From: Cryobacterium arcticum
GTDB lineage: Bacteria > Actinomycetota > Actinomycetes > Actinomycetales > Microbacteriaceae
Assembly (NCBI RefSeq): GCF_001679725.1
Contig: NZ_CP016282.1
Location: 2,914,001 to 2,978,000 of the forward strand
Reading direction: 5' to 3'
Length of the DNA stretch: 64,000 bases
Below the pieces are notes generated by a model. That model was not told the DNA's origin, did not search any database, and saw only the letters and a program-made list of their open reading frames with translations. Positions 26,620-35,961 of this stretch are shown piece by piece; the first letter of the stretch is position 1; each line of letters starts with the position of its first letter. Made by a program: the position numbers and the translations under genes.

Positions 26620-26809
26620 ATTGTCCACTCCCCCATGCGCCTGAGGCATCGGGGTGATGGCGGCGTCGGCTCAGCTTTCCAGGGTGGGGCCGTCCTGTCC
26701 ATTCCCCAGTGGTGGTGTGTCAGGACTGCGTCGGTGAAGTCCGCCGCCGGGCCTCGGCGATGGACGCGCCGAGGCCCGGCACCCGGGTGCGATCGAGTTC
26801 CGGATTGAT

Positions 26810-27829
26810 CTAGGCGAGAGCCCGGGAGCGTTGCTCACGACCAGCCGCACCGTAAGGCCATGCAGACGGCTCGGGGTCGCTGGCCCTATCGAGAGTCGCG
26901 AGATCTTCCGCGGAAAGCATGACCTCTACACTGCCGAGGTTGTCGGCAAGCTGCCGAGTGGTGCGTGCACCGAGGATTACGGAGCTGACAGCGGGTTGAG
27001 CGCTCAGCCACGCCAACGCGATTCGCGACATCGATTGGCCGTGCGCCTCAGCGATGCCCTGCAGCGCCTCCAGCACCCGCCACGTGCGCGGCTCACCTGA
27101 GCGCAGGTCGTAGGCCTCCACCCCACGCTCGGGATCCTCGCCGAGTCGGGTGGCGCCGGACGGCCGGCTTTCTTGGGAGTACTTACCGGCCAGCCATCCG
27201 CCGCCCAAAGGCGACCACGGCAGCACGCCCAACCCGTTGGCCTCGCAAGCCGGCAAGATCTCCCACTCCACTTCGCGCGCGAGCAGGTTGTACTGCGGCT
27301 GCATGGAAATGAGCGGGAACCTCCCACGCACGTTCGACGCCGCCTGGGCGATCTGCCAACCGAGGAAGTTGGACAGTCCTGCGTAGCTGATTTTGCCCGA
27401 CTGCACTGCTGAGTCAAGAAATCCTAAAGTCTCATCCAGCGGTGTGACCGGGTCCCAGGAATGTACCTGGTACAGGTCGAGGTGGTCGACGCCCAACCGC
27501 CCGAGAGTGCCCTCTAACGCGCGACGAAGGTGTCGACGTGAAGTGCCGGAATCGCGCGCGTCAACGCCCACGGGGAAGCGACCCTTGCCGGCGATCACGA
27601 GCCGGTCCCGTGCGGCATTCGATTGCCCGCGCAGCCATTCGCCCACGATCTCCTCGGCATGGCCGCCACTGTAGACATCCGCCGTTTCAAGCATGGTCCC
27701 GCCAGCGGCCGTGTACTGGTCGAGCTGGGCGTGTGCTTCCTCGGCTTCGGTTTCGGACCCGAAGGTCATCGTGCCGAGCGTGAGAGTGGAGACAGCGAGC
27801 CCGGAACGTCCGAGGGTGGTGTACTTCAT
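26810..27829 (-). CDS. Aldo/keto reductase
   Basis: 339-residue NADPH-dependent oxidoreductase of the AKR superfamily. Catalytic positions are Asp and Tyr in ETADVYSGG, Lys in IAGKGRF and His in YQVHSWDP. Cofactor-binding segments are ISMQPQYNLLAREVE and SVILGARTTRQLADN. It is the last gene of the sugar-transport operon, 15 bases after the epimerase gene, so it likely acts on the imported sugar or a keto-derivative of it. Confidence 0.9.
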   Translation of the reverse strand: MKYTTLGRSGLAVSTLTLGTMTFGSETEAEEAHAQLDQYTAAGGTMLETADVYSGGHAEEIVGEWLRGQSNAARDRLVIAGKGRFPVGVDARDSGTSRRHLRRALEGTLGRLGVDHLDLYQVHSWDPVTPLDETLGFLDSAVQSGKISYAGLSNFLGWQIAQAASNVRGRFPLISMQPQYNLLAREVEWEILPACEANGLGVLPWSPLGGGWLAGKYSQESRPSGATRLGEDPERGVEAYDLRSGEPRTWRVLEALQGIAEAHGQSMSRIALAWLSAQPAVSSVILGARTTRQLADNLGSVEVMLSAEDLATLDRASDPEPSAWPYGAAGREQRSRALA

Positions 27830-27844
27830 GGTGGAGCAGCCTTT

Positions 27845-28867
27845 CTAGAGGGTCGAAAGCGGTGAACGCGACTGAAGCGGTGAGCGTGGCCGGTAGGCCT
27901 CGACGAGTGCATCCATGACGGCATCCACACCCGGGTCAGTGACGCGGGCTTCGGGATGCTCGTCATGCCAGGCGATGATCTCCTCGGCGCCCCGGGCGAA
28001 CGGCACGCGGCAGGTGAACTCGGGCACCAGGCGTTTGATCTTGGTGTTGTCGAACACCATCGAGTTGGCCTTGTCACCGAGCAACGCGGCGCCCCAGACG
28101 GGGTCGGCGGCGGCGATGGCCGTGGAGGCGATGTGCACGAGGTCGGGCTGCACTCCGGCGGCCCGCGCGATGTGTTCGTAGATCGCGTTCCATGTGAGCG
28201 CTTCGTCGGACGTGATGTGGAAGGCTTCGCCGATCGCCTCGTCGCGCCCGAAGAGGCCGACAAAGCCGCGGGCAAAGTCAGTGTGGTGCGTGATCGTCCA
28301 CAGCGAGGTGCCGTCGCCGGGCACCACCACGGGGCGACCCTGTCGCATGCGCTCTACGACCGTCCACCCGCCGTCGAAGGGCACCATAGTGTGGTTGTAG
28401 GTGTGTGAGGGGCGCACGATGGTCACGGGAAACCCGCTGTGTCGGTAGGCGGCGACGAGTTCGTCTTCGCAGGCGATCTTGTTGCGGGAGTACTCCCAGT
28501 ACGGATTGCGTAGCGGCGTGGACTCGGTGACAGGCAGACTGCGCGGCGGGGTCTGGTACGCCGACGCTGAGCTGATGAAGATGTACTGGTCGGTGTGGCC
28601 GGAGAAGATGGCGATGTCGGCCCGCACATGTTCAGCCTCGAAGGCGACGAACTGTACGACCGCATCGAAGTGCAGCCCGGCGATGGCCCGCTCTACGGAG
28701 CGACCGTCGCGCACATCGGCCCGATGTGCCGTAGTGACCGACGGCTGCGGGTTGGTGCCCGACCGGGTGAGCGTGTGCACGTCGTGCCCCTTGCGCAAAG
28801 CCTCGGCGACGACCGCTGAGCTGATGATGCCCGTGCCGCCGACGATGAGAACCCGCAGCCCGCTCAT
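27845..28867 (-). CDS. NAD-dependent epimerase/dehydratase (extended SDR)
   Basis: 340-residue extended short-chain dehydrogenase. The NAD-binding motif is VLIVGGTGIISS, the catalytic Tyr and Lys are in YSRNK (with SSASAYQ upstream), and substrate-side segments are RPSHTYNHTMVPFDGGW and EAFHITSDEALTWN. The start at 28867 overlaps the permease stop in ATGA. Proteins of this type are often annotated as sugar epimerases or reductases; the substrate is not known. Confidence 0.88.
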   Translation of the reverse strand: MSGLRVLIVGGTGIISSAVVAEALRKGHDVHTLTRSGTNPQPSVTTAHRADVRDGRSVERAIAGLHFDAVVQFVAFEAEHVRADIAIFSGHTDQYIFISSASAYQTPPRSLPVTESTPLRNPYWEYSRNKIACEDELVAAYRHSGFPVTIVRPSHTYNHTMVPFDGGWTVVERMRQGRPVVVPGDGTSLWTITHHTDFARGFVGLFGRDEAIGEAFHITSDEALTWNAIYEHIARAAGVQPDLVHIASTAIAAADPVWGAALLGDKANSMVFDNTKIKRLVPEFTCRVPFARGAEEIIAWHDEHPEARVTDPGVDAVMDALVEAYRPRSPLQSRSPLSTL

Positions 28868-29766
28868 TTCACTCCTCCGGCGGTGAGACCGCTGACGATG
28901 CGGCGTTGGAAGACGAGCACCAGGATGATCAGCGGAATGGTCACGATGACTCCTGCCGCCATCTGGGTGCCGTAGGGCTTGTCGTACTGCGAGATGCCGG
29001 TGAATTGGGCGATTGCCACGGTTACGGGCTGGGCGTCTGGGGTCTGCGACATCGCGTTGGCGATCATGAACTCGTTCCACGCCGAGATGAAGACGAGAAT
29101 GGCCGTTGTGAAGACTCCCGGCACCGCCAGCGGCAGGATGATCTTGCGGAACGCCTGACCGCGGGTGCATCCGTCCACGCGGGCGGCAGCCTCCAATTCC
29201 CACGGCATGGCGCGGAAGAAACTCACCAGAATGTAGACGCCGAGCGGCAGGGCGAAGCTCACATCGGGGATGATCATCGCTTGGAAGGTGTTGATCCAGC
29301 CCAGATCGGCGAAGAGCTGGAAGAGCGGGGTGAGGATTGCCACACCGGGGAACATCGAGGTCGCCAGGAACAGGCCCAGTACGGCGTTCTTGCCACGAAA
29401 GTCGAGCCGGGCGATGGCGTAGGCGGCGGTGACGCCGAAAAACAGCGCGATGACTGTCACACTGCCCGCAATCACCAGCGAGTTCCTCAGCGCGTAGACA
29501 AAGGTGTTCTGCGCGCCGAAGACGGCCGCGTAGTTCTCCAGCGTCGGCGCGAGCGGCAGCAGCGAGTTGTCGAAGATGTCGGCGGGGCCTTTGAGGCTGG
29601 TGACGAGCATCCAGTAGAACGGTGCCAGGCAGAAGATCGTGATCGCGGCCAGCGCAGTGTAGGTGCCGATAGTGCCCCACGTGGGAGCTGGACGCGCCCG
29701 CAGGGTAGCGTTCGGCCGGGCGGTCCTGCGAACGGGGGTCGACTCGAGGAGGGTTGACGAGGTCAT
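28864..29766 (-). CDS. Sugar ABC transporter permease (MalG-like)
   Basis: 300-residue inner-membrane subunit of a CUT1 carbohydrate importer, with six hydrophobic segments. The EAA loop is ELEAAARVDGCTRGQAFRKIILPLAVPG. The N-terminus is a basic soluble tail of about 35 residues. It overlaps the MalF-like gene and the epimerase gene by 4 bases each. No ATPase gene is present in the cluster; a shared ATPase such as MsiK, usual in actinobacteria, is presumed. Confidence 0.93.
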   Translation of the reverse strand: MTSSTLLESTPVRRTARPNATLRARPAPTWGTIGTYTALAAITIFCLAPFYWMLVTSLKGPADIFDNSLLPLAPTLENYAAVFGAQNTFVYALRNSLVIAGSVTVIALFFGVTAAYAIARLDFRGKNAVLGLFLATSMFPGVAILTPLFQLFADLGWINTFQAMIIPDVSFALPLGVYILVSFFRAMPWELEAAARVDGCTRGQAFRKIILPLAVPGVFTTAILVFISAWNEFMIANAMSQTPDAQPVTVAIAQFTGISQYDKPYGTQMAAGVIVTIPLIILVLVFQRRIVSGLTAGGVK

Positions 29767-30695
29767 TTCCCTTGGCCTTTCTTGCCGCCGGCCTGCTCGA
29801 CGGCGTTCACTCCGAGGAGCCGCACGAAGAGATAGGCCGTGATGAAGATAAGAATGAATGTCAGCGTCGAAAGCGCGCCGCCGTATCCGGGTTTCAGCTG
29901 ACTGAGCGTGGACTGCACAACCAGCACCGACAGGGTGGATGTGCCGTTCGCGCCGTTGGTCATGATCTCGGGCAGGTCATACATACGCAGGGCATCGAGC
30001 AGCCGGAACAGCACCGCGACCAGGAGCGCCGGCTTGACTAGCGGCAGGGTGACGAAGACGAACCGCTTCCACGCCCCAGCGCCGTCGAGCTTGGCGGCCT
30101 CGTAAACCTCATCGGGGATCACCTGCAGGCCGGCGAGCACCAGCAGGGCGATGAACGGGGCGGTCTTCCAGGTATCGGCGACGATAATCGCCACCATGGA
30201 CGGAACCGCCGATCCGGTCCAGATGATGTCCGATCCGGTGAGGGCGTTGACGATACCCTGCGGGTCGAAGGCCCACTTCCAGAGCACGGCCGCCACGGCG
30301 GTGGGCACCGCCCAGGGGATGAGAACGCTAGTGCGAATGAGCCCGCGCCCGCGGAAGGCCCGGTTGGCGACGAGGGCCATGCCGAGCCCGATGAGGGTCT
30401 CGAGCACGATGGTCACCGCGGCGAACAGGTAGGTCACACCGGTGGCCGCCCAGAATTCCGGGGCGTAGTAACCCCAGAGCGCCTGCGCGTAGTTGTCCAG
30501 GCCGACGAACGGGACCTCGCCGATCCCGTCGCCGAACAGGGAACGGACCATAGACGAGCCGACGGGAAAGGCGATGACCAGCGTCAGCACGACTATCGAC
30601 GGAATGACCAGCCAGAAGGCGAGTCCGCCATCCCTTTCGGGACCGGGGCGGGATTTTTGGGTGCGCCGCAGAGCGGGCCTCAGTGAGATCGACAT
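29763..30695 (-). CDS. Sugar ABC transporter permease (MalF-like)
   Basis: 310-residue permease with six membrane segments, beginning FWLVIPSIVVLTLVIAFPVG. The EAA-type loop is YEAAKLDGAGAWKRFVFVTLPLVKP. It pairs with the MalG-like subunit encoded by the overlapping downstream gene, and starts 29 bases after the binding-protein gene. Confidence 0.93.
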   Translation of the reverse strand: MSISLRPALRRTQKSRPGPERDGGLAFWLVIPSIVVLTLVIAFPVGSSMVRSLFGDGIGEVPFVGLDNYAQALWGYYAPEFWAATGVTYLFAAVTIVLETLIGLGMALVANRAFRGRGLIRTSVLIPWAVPTAVAAVLWKWAFDPQGIVNALTGSDIIWTGSAVPSMVAIIVADTWKTAPFIALLVLAGLQVIPDEVYEAAKLDGAGAWKRFVFVTLPLVKPALLVAVLFRLLDALRMYDLPEIMTNGANGTSTLSVLVVQSTLSQLKPGYGGALSTLTFILIFITAYLFVRLLGVNAVEQAGGKKGQGK

Positions 30696-30724
30696 GACTC
30701 GCCTTCTGGTTCTGGGTGCGGGTT

Positions 30725-31981
30725 CTACTTGATGGCCTGTCCGAGGTCTGCAGCCATCTGGGTGATCGCCTGGTCCACCGACATCGTGCCCTGCAGGGCG
30801 GCGTAGGCGTTCTTCTGAATGGCCAGGCTCACGGCGTTGTAGTTAGGTGTGCGGGGGCGCGGAACGGCCGTTAGTTCGGACTGCTCGAGGGTCGGCAGGT
30901 ACGGGGACACCGTGACCAGTTCGGCATCCGAGTACAGGTCACTACGTACCGAGGCCTGGTTCATCACGCTGACGAGCACGCGCTGCGCTTCGTCGGACTG
31001 CATCCATTCGACCCAGGCTTTGGCCGTCTCCTTGTGCTTGGAGAACGCCGAGACGCCCAGGTTGATACCGCCGAGCGATGACACGCCGTTCCCGTCCTGT
31101 CCTGGCAGCTGAGCGATGCCGAACTTGCCCTTGATCGCCGAGCCTTCCTCGCTCGCCGCGGTGAACACGTAGGGCCAGTTGCGCAGGAACATCACATCGC
31201 CGTCGAGAAAGGCAGTCGCGCTCTCCTGCTCCTGGTACGTGATGCCGGCGGGGTTGATGTCACCGCTCTTGAACATGTCCACCAAGTGCCCCAGGCCGGC
31301 GCGGGCCTCGGGTGAGTCCACGGCCACGGACTTTCCGTCCTCGCTCAGGAACGAACCTCCCGCGGAGTTGATCGCTTCGGCCACGTTCACGGTCAGGCCC
31401 TCGTACTGGGCGAATTGACCGGCGTAGCAGTCCATGCTGTTCGCCTTGGCGATCTCGCAGTCGGCCGCGAGCTCCGCCCAGGTGGTGGGCGGCGTGTCGA
31501 TCAGGTCGGACCGGTAGTACAGCAATCCGGCGTTAGTCATGAAGGGAGCAGCCCACACCTTGCCGTCGTAGGTTGCTGATTCCACTGCGGCGGGGAGAAT
31601 ATCGTCGCCGGCGACCTTGGCGGGATCGAGCTCCTCCAGCCATCCGTAGGCGGCGAACTCCGAGGTCCAGACAACATCGCCCCAGACGACGTCGTAGTTG
31701 CCGCTCTTGGCCTGGAAGTCCTGAACAAACGATGTGCGCTGATCATCAGGCGAGGCGGACAACTCCAAAAAGGTGACCTTTTGATCGGGGTTTTCCTTGT
31801 TCCACATGTCGATGAGTTGCGGCATAGCCCCGGTCAGGTCTTTCCCTGACGCGAAGGTAATGGGCCCTTTGCCGTCGTCGGATCCCTCAGATGCAGATCC
31901 GGAGCATCCTGTGAGCATTACGAGCAGGCCCGCAGTCGCTGTGGCGACTGCGGTAGTGACAAGGCGCTTCTTGCTGTGCAT
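30725..31981 (-). CDS. Sugar ABC transporter substrate-binding lipoprotein
   Basis: 418-residue family-1 solute-binding protein. Its signal peptide ends in the lipobox MLTGC, followed by SGSASEGSDDGKG. Features include QLIDMWNKENPDQKVTFLEL, NYDVVWGDVVWTSEFAAYGWLEEL, APFMTNAGLLYYR and FLDGDVMFLRNWPY. Overall it resembles the trehalose/alpha-glucoside (LpqY/ThuE-like) branch, but the ligand is uncertain. It starts behind AAAGGAGAG and is the first gene of a five-gene operon under a divergent LacI regulator. Confidence 0.9.
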   Translation of the reverse strand: MHSKKRLVTTAVATATAGLLVMLTGCSGSASEGSDDGKGPITFASGKDLTGAMPQLIDMWNKENPDQKVTFLELSASPDDQRTSFVQDFQAKSGNYDVVWGDVVWTSEFAAYGWLEELDPAKVAGDDILPAAVESATYDGKVWAAPFMTNAGLLYYRSDLIDTPPTTWAELAADCEIAKANSMDCYAGQFAQYEGLTVNVAEAINSAGGSFLSEDGKSVAVDSPEARAGLGHLVDMFKSGDINPAGITYQEQESATAFLDGDVMFLRNWPYVFTAASEEGSAIKGKFGIAQLPGQDGNGVSSLGGINLGVSAFSKHKETAKAWVEWMQSDEAQRVLVSVMNQASVRSDLYSDAELVTVSPYLPTLEQSELTAVPRPRTPNYNAVSLAIQKNAYAALQGTMSVDQAITQMAADLGQAIK

Positions 31982-32088
31982 TTCAATCTCTCCTTTGAGC
32001 TGTGTTGCGGCCTGGCCGGGTCAGACGACGGGTCTTCGTGCTCGTGCTGCGCGGCATGAAAAGAATGCAAGCTAATCTCAAATCTGTC

Positions 32089-32104
32089 AAGTAACCGATT
32101 ACTT
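32089..32104. promoter_or_regulatory. LacI-type operator, sugar operon side
   Basis: AAGTAACCGATTACTT has perfect AAGTAA/TTACTT arms around a central CG, the LacI-family signature. It lies 108 bases upstream of the binding-protein gene and matches the second site at 32187 in 12 of 16 bases. Confidence 0.75.
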
Positions 32105-32186
32105 TGTAGTGATTGATCTTCACGGGCAAAATAGAAAAAACCTGATAGCAACGCTTTAAAGACATATGTTGCGAACTTATAACGGC

Positions 32187-32202
32187 AAGTAATCGCTTAC
32201 GC
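32187..32202. promoter_or_regulatory. LacI-type operator, regulator side
   Basis: AAGTAATCGCTTACGC is a slightly weaker version of the site at 32089, 98 bases away and 53 bases before the LacI start codon. Two sites about nine to ten helical turns apart would allow looping and joint repression of the sugar operon and the regulator. Confidence 0.7.
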
Positions 32203-32254
32203 AGTGCATGCGCGCTCACTGTATGCTGGGCAGCGTAGATAGCGAGGAGGGGCC

Positions 32255-33256
32255 GTGAGCGTCACGCTAAAAGACGTCGCCAGTGTGGCGGGAGTGTCGA
32301 CGGCGACGGTTTCCCGCGCGCTGCGTGGGTTCGCGACCGTCGACCCGGAGATCCAGCAGCACGTACAGCAGGTCGCCGACCGCCTCAACTACGTTGGCTC
32401 GCCCGCGGCAGCGGCCCTGTCAACCGGTCGCGCGGACAGCATCGGCGTGATCACGCCCTTTGTGGACCGGATGGCGTTTCAACGCATGCTGACAGGGATC
32501 GAAAGCGCGTTGCGGGGAACCAACATGGACCTCCTGTTGTACTGCACCGGGGACCCCAGCGACCCGCACCCCGTTCCGCCCCGGAAACGTCTAGCGCGGA
32601 GAGTCGACGGCTTCATCGTGCTGTCCCTCGCCCTGCACAGCCCCGATGTCGAAGAGATCTCGAAGCTAAAGATGCCGTTAGTTCTGTTCGGCGATCAAGG
32701 CCCGTGGGGCTCGAGCGTTCAGATCGACGACCGTGCCGCGTCCGTCGTCGCGACCGAACACCTCATAGGCCTCGGCCACTCTCGTATCGCCCTGATTCAT
32801 GGCCGCGAGGCGCACGATCCTGGTGTTCTGGAATACCAGCGCCACCTGGGTTTCAACGACGCCATGGCGCGCGCTCACCTCACCGTTGATCCGGCGATGG
32901 TTGTGCCGGGCGCCTTTACGATCGCAGGGGGCGCACAGGCTATGCAAAGGCTGCTTGACGCTGCCGATCCCCCGACCGCAGTCGTCGCTTTCTCTGACGA
33001 AATGGCTTACGGAGCGATCCGGGCATTGCGGGACCGCGGCCTGACGCCGGGTCGCGACGTGTCGATCATCGGCTTCGACGGCCATGAGACGTCCGCCCTG
33101 CTCGACCTCAGCACGATCAACGTGCCATTCGAGGACATCGGCGCCCTGGCCGCGCGCAAGCTGTTGGACGAGATTCACGGCCTCGAGGCCGACAACTCGG
33201 GTGTCACGATACTGGAGACGGTCTTGACTGCGCGGTCAAGCACCGGCACGTTGTAA
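32255..33256 (+). CDS. LacI-family transcriptional regulator
   Basis: 333 residues from a GTG preceded by GAGGAGGGG. The N-terminal helix-turn-helix is VTLKDVASVAGVSTATVSRALRG, followed by the hinge SPAAAALSTGR and a periplasmic-binding-protein-like ligand domain (IGVITPFVDRMAF, IVLSLALHS, HLIGLGHSRIALIHG, VSIIGFDGHE). It is divergent from the CUT1 sugar operon, with two operators between, so it is very likely the operon's sugar-responsive repressor. Confidence 0.93.
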   Translation: MSVTLKDVASVAGVSTATVSRALRGFATVDPEIQQHVQQVADRLNYVGSPAAAALSTGRADSIGVITPFVDRMAFQRMLTGIESALRGTNMDLLLYCTGDPSDPHPVPPRKRLARRVDGFIVLSLALHSPDVEEISKLKMPLVLFGDQGPWGSSVQIDDRAASVVATEHLIGLGHSRIALIHGREAHDPGVLEYQRHLGFNDAMARAHLTVDPAMVVPGAFTIAGGAQAMQRLLDAADPPTAVVAFSDEMAYGAIRALRDRGLTPGRDVSIIGFDGHETSALLDLSTINVPFEDIGALAARKLLDEIHGLEADNSGVTILETVLTARSSTGTL

Positions 33257-33305
33257 CTTTCCGGCCTTCAGTACATGGTGCCGCGGCTGACGCGGAGATA
33301 GTAGG

Positions 33306-33698
33306 CCACCGGAGCCACGTGGCGGCGAAGTGGTGCGCTACGCAGCCCAGCACGGCAAAGGACGGGTCGCCAAGGTCATCACCGCCGGGGCCGTTCCGCC
33401 GCTAATGGCAATGACCGACAGCAATCCCGAGGGCACCCCATCGAGGCGTTCGACGGCATCCGCGCCGGTGTACTCAAGGACCGCTCGCAGTTCTACCAAG
33501 ACCTCACCGAGGCCGATCTTCCTCGCGCATGGTGACGACGACCAGATCGTGCCGATCGCCGCGGCAGCGTTGAAGTCGGCGGAGCTGGTGGAGCACGGCA
33601 CGCTCAAGGTCTACCCGGGCGCTCCGCACGGGGTCTACCGCGCCTACCAGGGCGAGTTCGACTAGGACATGCTCTCGTTCATCGCGGAGTGGGCGTTC
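33306..33698 (+). pseudogene. Decayed chloroperoxidase-like alpha/beta hydrolase
   Basis: Fragments of a non-haem chloroperoxidase-type esterase lie in two frames. GGEVVRYAAQHGKGRVAKVITAGAVPPLM and SNPEGTP start in one frame; EAFDGIRAGVLKDRSQFYQDL continues in another; PIFLAHGDDDQIVPI with LKVYPGAPHGVYRAYQGEFD ends at an in-frame TAG, after which DMLSFIAEWAF continues. The 5' half is missing, an internal segment normally present before PIFLAHG is deleted, and at least one frameshift and one stop are present. It is non-functional. Confidence 0.8.
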
Positions 33699-33719
33699 TC
33701 CGCAGGTCGGGCCTGTCCC

Positions 33720-33850
33720 ACTGGTCGAGCTTGTCGAGACCGGGGGCGCGCCCGCGTCCGCAGGTCGGCTCACGAGGTCTCGACAAGCTCGACCGACGAT
33801 GGGCCGGCTCGATCAGGGAAGCCAAGCTCGACCGACGGTGGGCGGGGCGG
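33720..33850. repeat. Dispersed 19-bp element, inverted pair
   Basis: GGTCGAGCTTGTCGAGACC (about 33722) and GGTCTCGACAAGCTCGACC (about 33776) face each other across roughly 35 bases, followed by partial copies (GGCTCGAT, AAGCTCGACCGACG). They fill the space between the pseudogene and the convergent HAD phosphatase gene. Confidence 0.8.
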
Positions 33851-33862
33851 CTCGGCGCCGGG

Positions 33863-34525
33863 TCAGGCGCTCAGGCCCAGGGCATCGAGTTGGTCGAGGA
33901 GTGCGGCGGGGCCCTCGAAGGTGGTCCAGGCGCCGGCGTCGACGAGGAGCTCGTCGGCGATACCGCCTGAGAGCACGCCGAGCGACCGCACCCGGGCCCG
34001 GGCCGCCGCCTGCATGTCCCACACCGAGTCGCCGATGAAGAGCGCCTCGGCGGGCTCGACCCCAGCCCGTTCCAAGGCCACCCGCACGATGTCGGGGTCG
34101 GGCTTGGCCACATCCACGTCATCGGAGTTAGTCGTGGCGTGGATGGCGTCATCGGAGTCGAGCAGATCGAGCAGGATCTTCAGCTCCTCCTCGGGCGCCG
34201 AGGTGGCGAGCACCACCGTGATTCCCCGCTCGGCCAGGGCGGCGAGCAGTTCCCGCGCCTGCGGAAAGACCCGCAACCGAGGCGCGAGTTGCTTGTAGTT
34301 CTCGGCGTGCAGCTCCTTCGCCCGGCTCACCCAGTCGTCCGGCCGCTCCCCCACCAGCGACGTCAGCAGCTGGCCGGCATCCTGCCCGATCGACCGGTGG
34401 ATACGCCACGCCTCGACGTCGGTGTCGAGCGTCTGGAAGGCGCGCTGCCAGGCGTCGATGTGCAGGTAGTTGGAGTCGACCAGGGTGCCGTCGATGTCGA
34501 AGAGCACGGCCTTCGCCGGGCTCAT
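33863..34525 (-). CDS. HAD-family phosphatase (beta-phosphoglucomutase-like)
   Basis: 220-residue haloacid-dehalogenase-type hydrolase. Motif I is FDIDGTLVDSN (nucleophile Asp), motif II is VLATSA, and motif III/IV is VAKPDPDI with FIGDSVWDMQAA. A helical cap follows motif I. It is likely a phosphatase for sugar phosphates or phosphoglycolate. Its ATG overlaps the stop of the F420-type oxidoreductase gene by 4 bases. Confidence 0.9.
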   Translation of the reverse strand: MSPAKAVLFDIDGTLVDSNYLHIDAWQRAFQTLDTDVEAWRIHRSIGQDAGQLLTSLVGERPDDWVSRAKELHAENYKQLAPRLRVFPQARELLAALAERGITVVLATSAPEEELKILLDLLDSDDAIHATTNSDDVDVAKPDPDIVRVALERAGVEPAEALFIGDSVWDMQAAARARVRSLGVLSGGIADELLVDAGAWTTFEGPAALLDQLDALGLSA

Positions 34526-35487
34526 CGGGTGCTCTCGGCGAGCAACCGGGGCCGCAGCTCCTGCTCGAAGAAGTCGAAGAAGCCATCCTGGTCGGGGCCG
34601 GCGTTCATGAGGGCGATGTGGTCGAAGCCGGCATCCGTGAACTGGCCGATCACCTCGAGGTGCCGGTCCACATCCGGGCCGCAGGCGAACTGCTCACGGA
34701 TGTCGTCCTCACGCACCGTGGCGGCTGCGGCCTCGAAGTTCACCGGGTTCGGCAGCTCGCTCATCACCTTCCAACCGCCGAGCGCCCAGGAATTGGTGGA
34801 GTGGGCGGCCTTCACAGCGGCCTCCTCGGTGCGCGCCCAGGCCAGCGGCGCCTCGGCGAAGAGCGGCCCGGTGCCGCCGGCGTCACGGTATCCGGTGACG
34901 AGGTCGGCCTTGGGCTCGGTGGCGAAGAGCCCGTCGCCGTGCTCGGCCGCCAGCGCGACGGACCTGGGCCCGCTCACCGCCACGGCCATGGTGGGAAGCA
35001 CGTCGGGCAGATCGAAGACACGGGCGTCTTCGAGCTTGAGGTACTTGCCGTCGTAGTTTTGGTAGCCGCCCTTCCAAAGCAACCGGATGATGTCCAGGGC
35101 CTCGTCGAAGGTGGCGTGCCGCTCGTGGATACCGGGGAAACCGCGACCGACGATGTGCTCGTTGAGGCGCTCACCAGCACCGACACCGAGGGTGAACCGG
35201 TTGTCGGAGAGGAGCGCCAGGGTGGCAGCCGCCTGGGCGATGATGGCCGGGTGGTAGCGCACGCTGGGGCAGGTGACCCCGGTGGCGAGCTCCAGCGTGG
35301 TGGTCTTCGCGGCGATCACACTGAGCACGTTCCACACGAACGGCGAGTGGCCCTGGGCCTCCACCCAGGGGTGGAAGTGGTCGCTCATCTCCACAAAATC
35401 AAAGCCGGCCTGTTCGGCGCGCACGGCTTGGCGGACGAGTTCCTGGGGACCGAATCCCTCGGCGATCAGCTTGTATCCGATTTTCAT
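34522..35487 (-). CDS. Luciferase-like F420-dependent oxidoreductase (TIGR03557 type)
   Basis: 321-residue LLM-class enzyme. It opens with IGYKLIAEGFGPQELVRQAVRAEQAGFDFVEMSDHFHPW and has the G-V-G-A-G-E-R-L-N-E-H motif (TLGVGAGERLNEHIVG) of the F420-dependent glucose-6-phosphate-dehydrogenase-like group. These enzymes use F420 with sugars or aldehydes. The substrate is unknown. It is cotranscribed with the overlapping HAD phosphatase gene. Confidence 0.88.
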   Translation of the reverse strand: MKIGYKLIAEGFGPQELVRQAVRAEQAGFDFVEMSDHFHPWVEAQGHSPFVWNVLSVIAAKTTTLELATGVTCPSVRYHPAIIAQAAATLALLSDNRFTLGVGAGERLNEHIVGRGFPGIHERHATFDEALDIIRLLWKGGYQNYDGKYLKLEDARVFDLPDVLPTMAVAVSGPRSVALAAEHGDGLFATEPKADLVTGYRDAGGTGPLFAEAPLAWARTEEAAVKAAHSTNSWALGGWKVMSELPNPVNFEAAAATVREDDIREQFACGPDVDRHLEVIGQFTDAGFDHIALMNAGPDQDGFFDFFEQELRPRLLAESTR

Positions 35488-35628
35488 CCTTCAACGGTAC
35501 GGACCCGCACCGACACCGACAACCCGGTTGCGTGGCGCGCGGCCAGTGCGATACGTGCGAGAGCCCTGCTGGCGGTCGAGGGCGCCGAGGTCCCGAGGCC
35601 CATTCTGCTGTCGCAACGGCCCTCACCG

Positions 35629-35931
35629 GGTCTCGACAAGCTCGACCGACGGATGGCCGCGACTCGAGAGCGGGTCACCAGGTCTCGACAAGCTCGACCG
35701 ACGGGACGGCCGCGACTCGAGAGCGGGTCACCGGGTCTCGACAAGCTCGACCGACGGGACGGCCGCGACTCGAGATCGGGTCACCGGGTCTCGACAAGCT
35801 CGACCGACGGGATGGCCGCGACTCGAGAGCGGGTCACCAGGTCTCGACAAGCTCGACCGACGGGACGGGCGAGACGGGCGCGACGGACGGGACAGCCGCG
35901 ACCCATCGGTGATCGAGCTTGTCGAGATCCA
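35629..35931. repeat. 53-bp tandem array of the dispersed element
   Basis: Five direct copies of GGTCTCGACAAGCTCGACC begin at 35629, 35681, 35734, 35787 and 35840, each followed by a near-identical 34-base spacer (GACGGGACGGCCGCGACTC, then GAGAGCGGGTCACC). An inverted copy closes the array near 35912. The gap 35488-36082 holds no gene; its right end contains the iron box. Confidence 0.9.
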
Positions 35932-35961
35932 GCGACTTGCGGACGGGCCGCAGCGTCCTGG

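Noticed and set aside
35629..35931. Regular repeats with spacers resembling a CRISPR array
   Set aside because: The spacers are almost identical to each other, the unit is built on a dispersed intergenic element, and there are no cas genes in the window.
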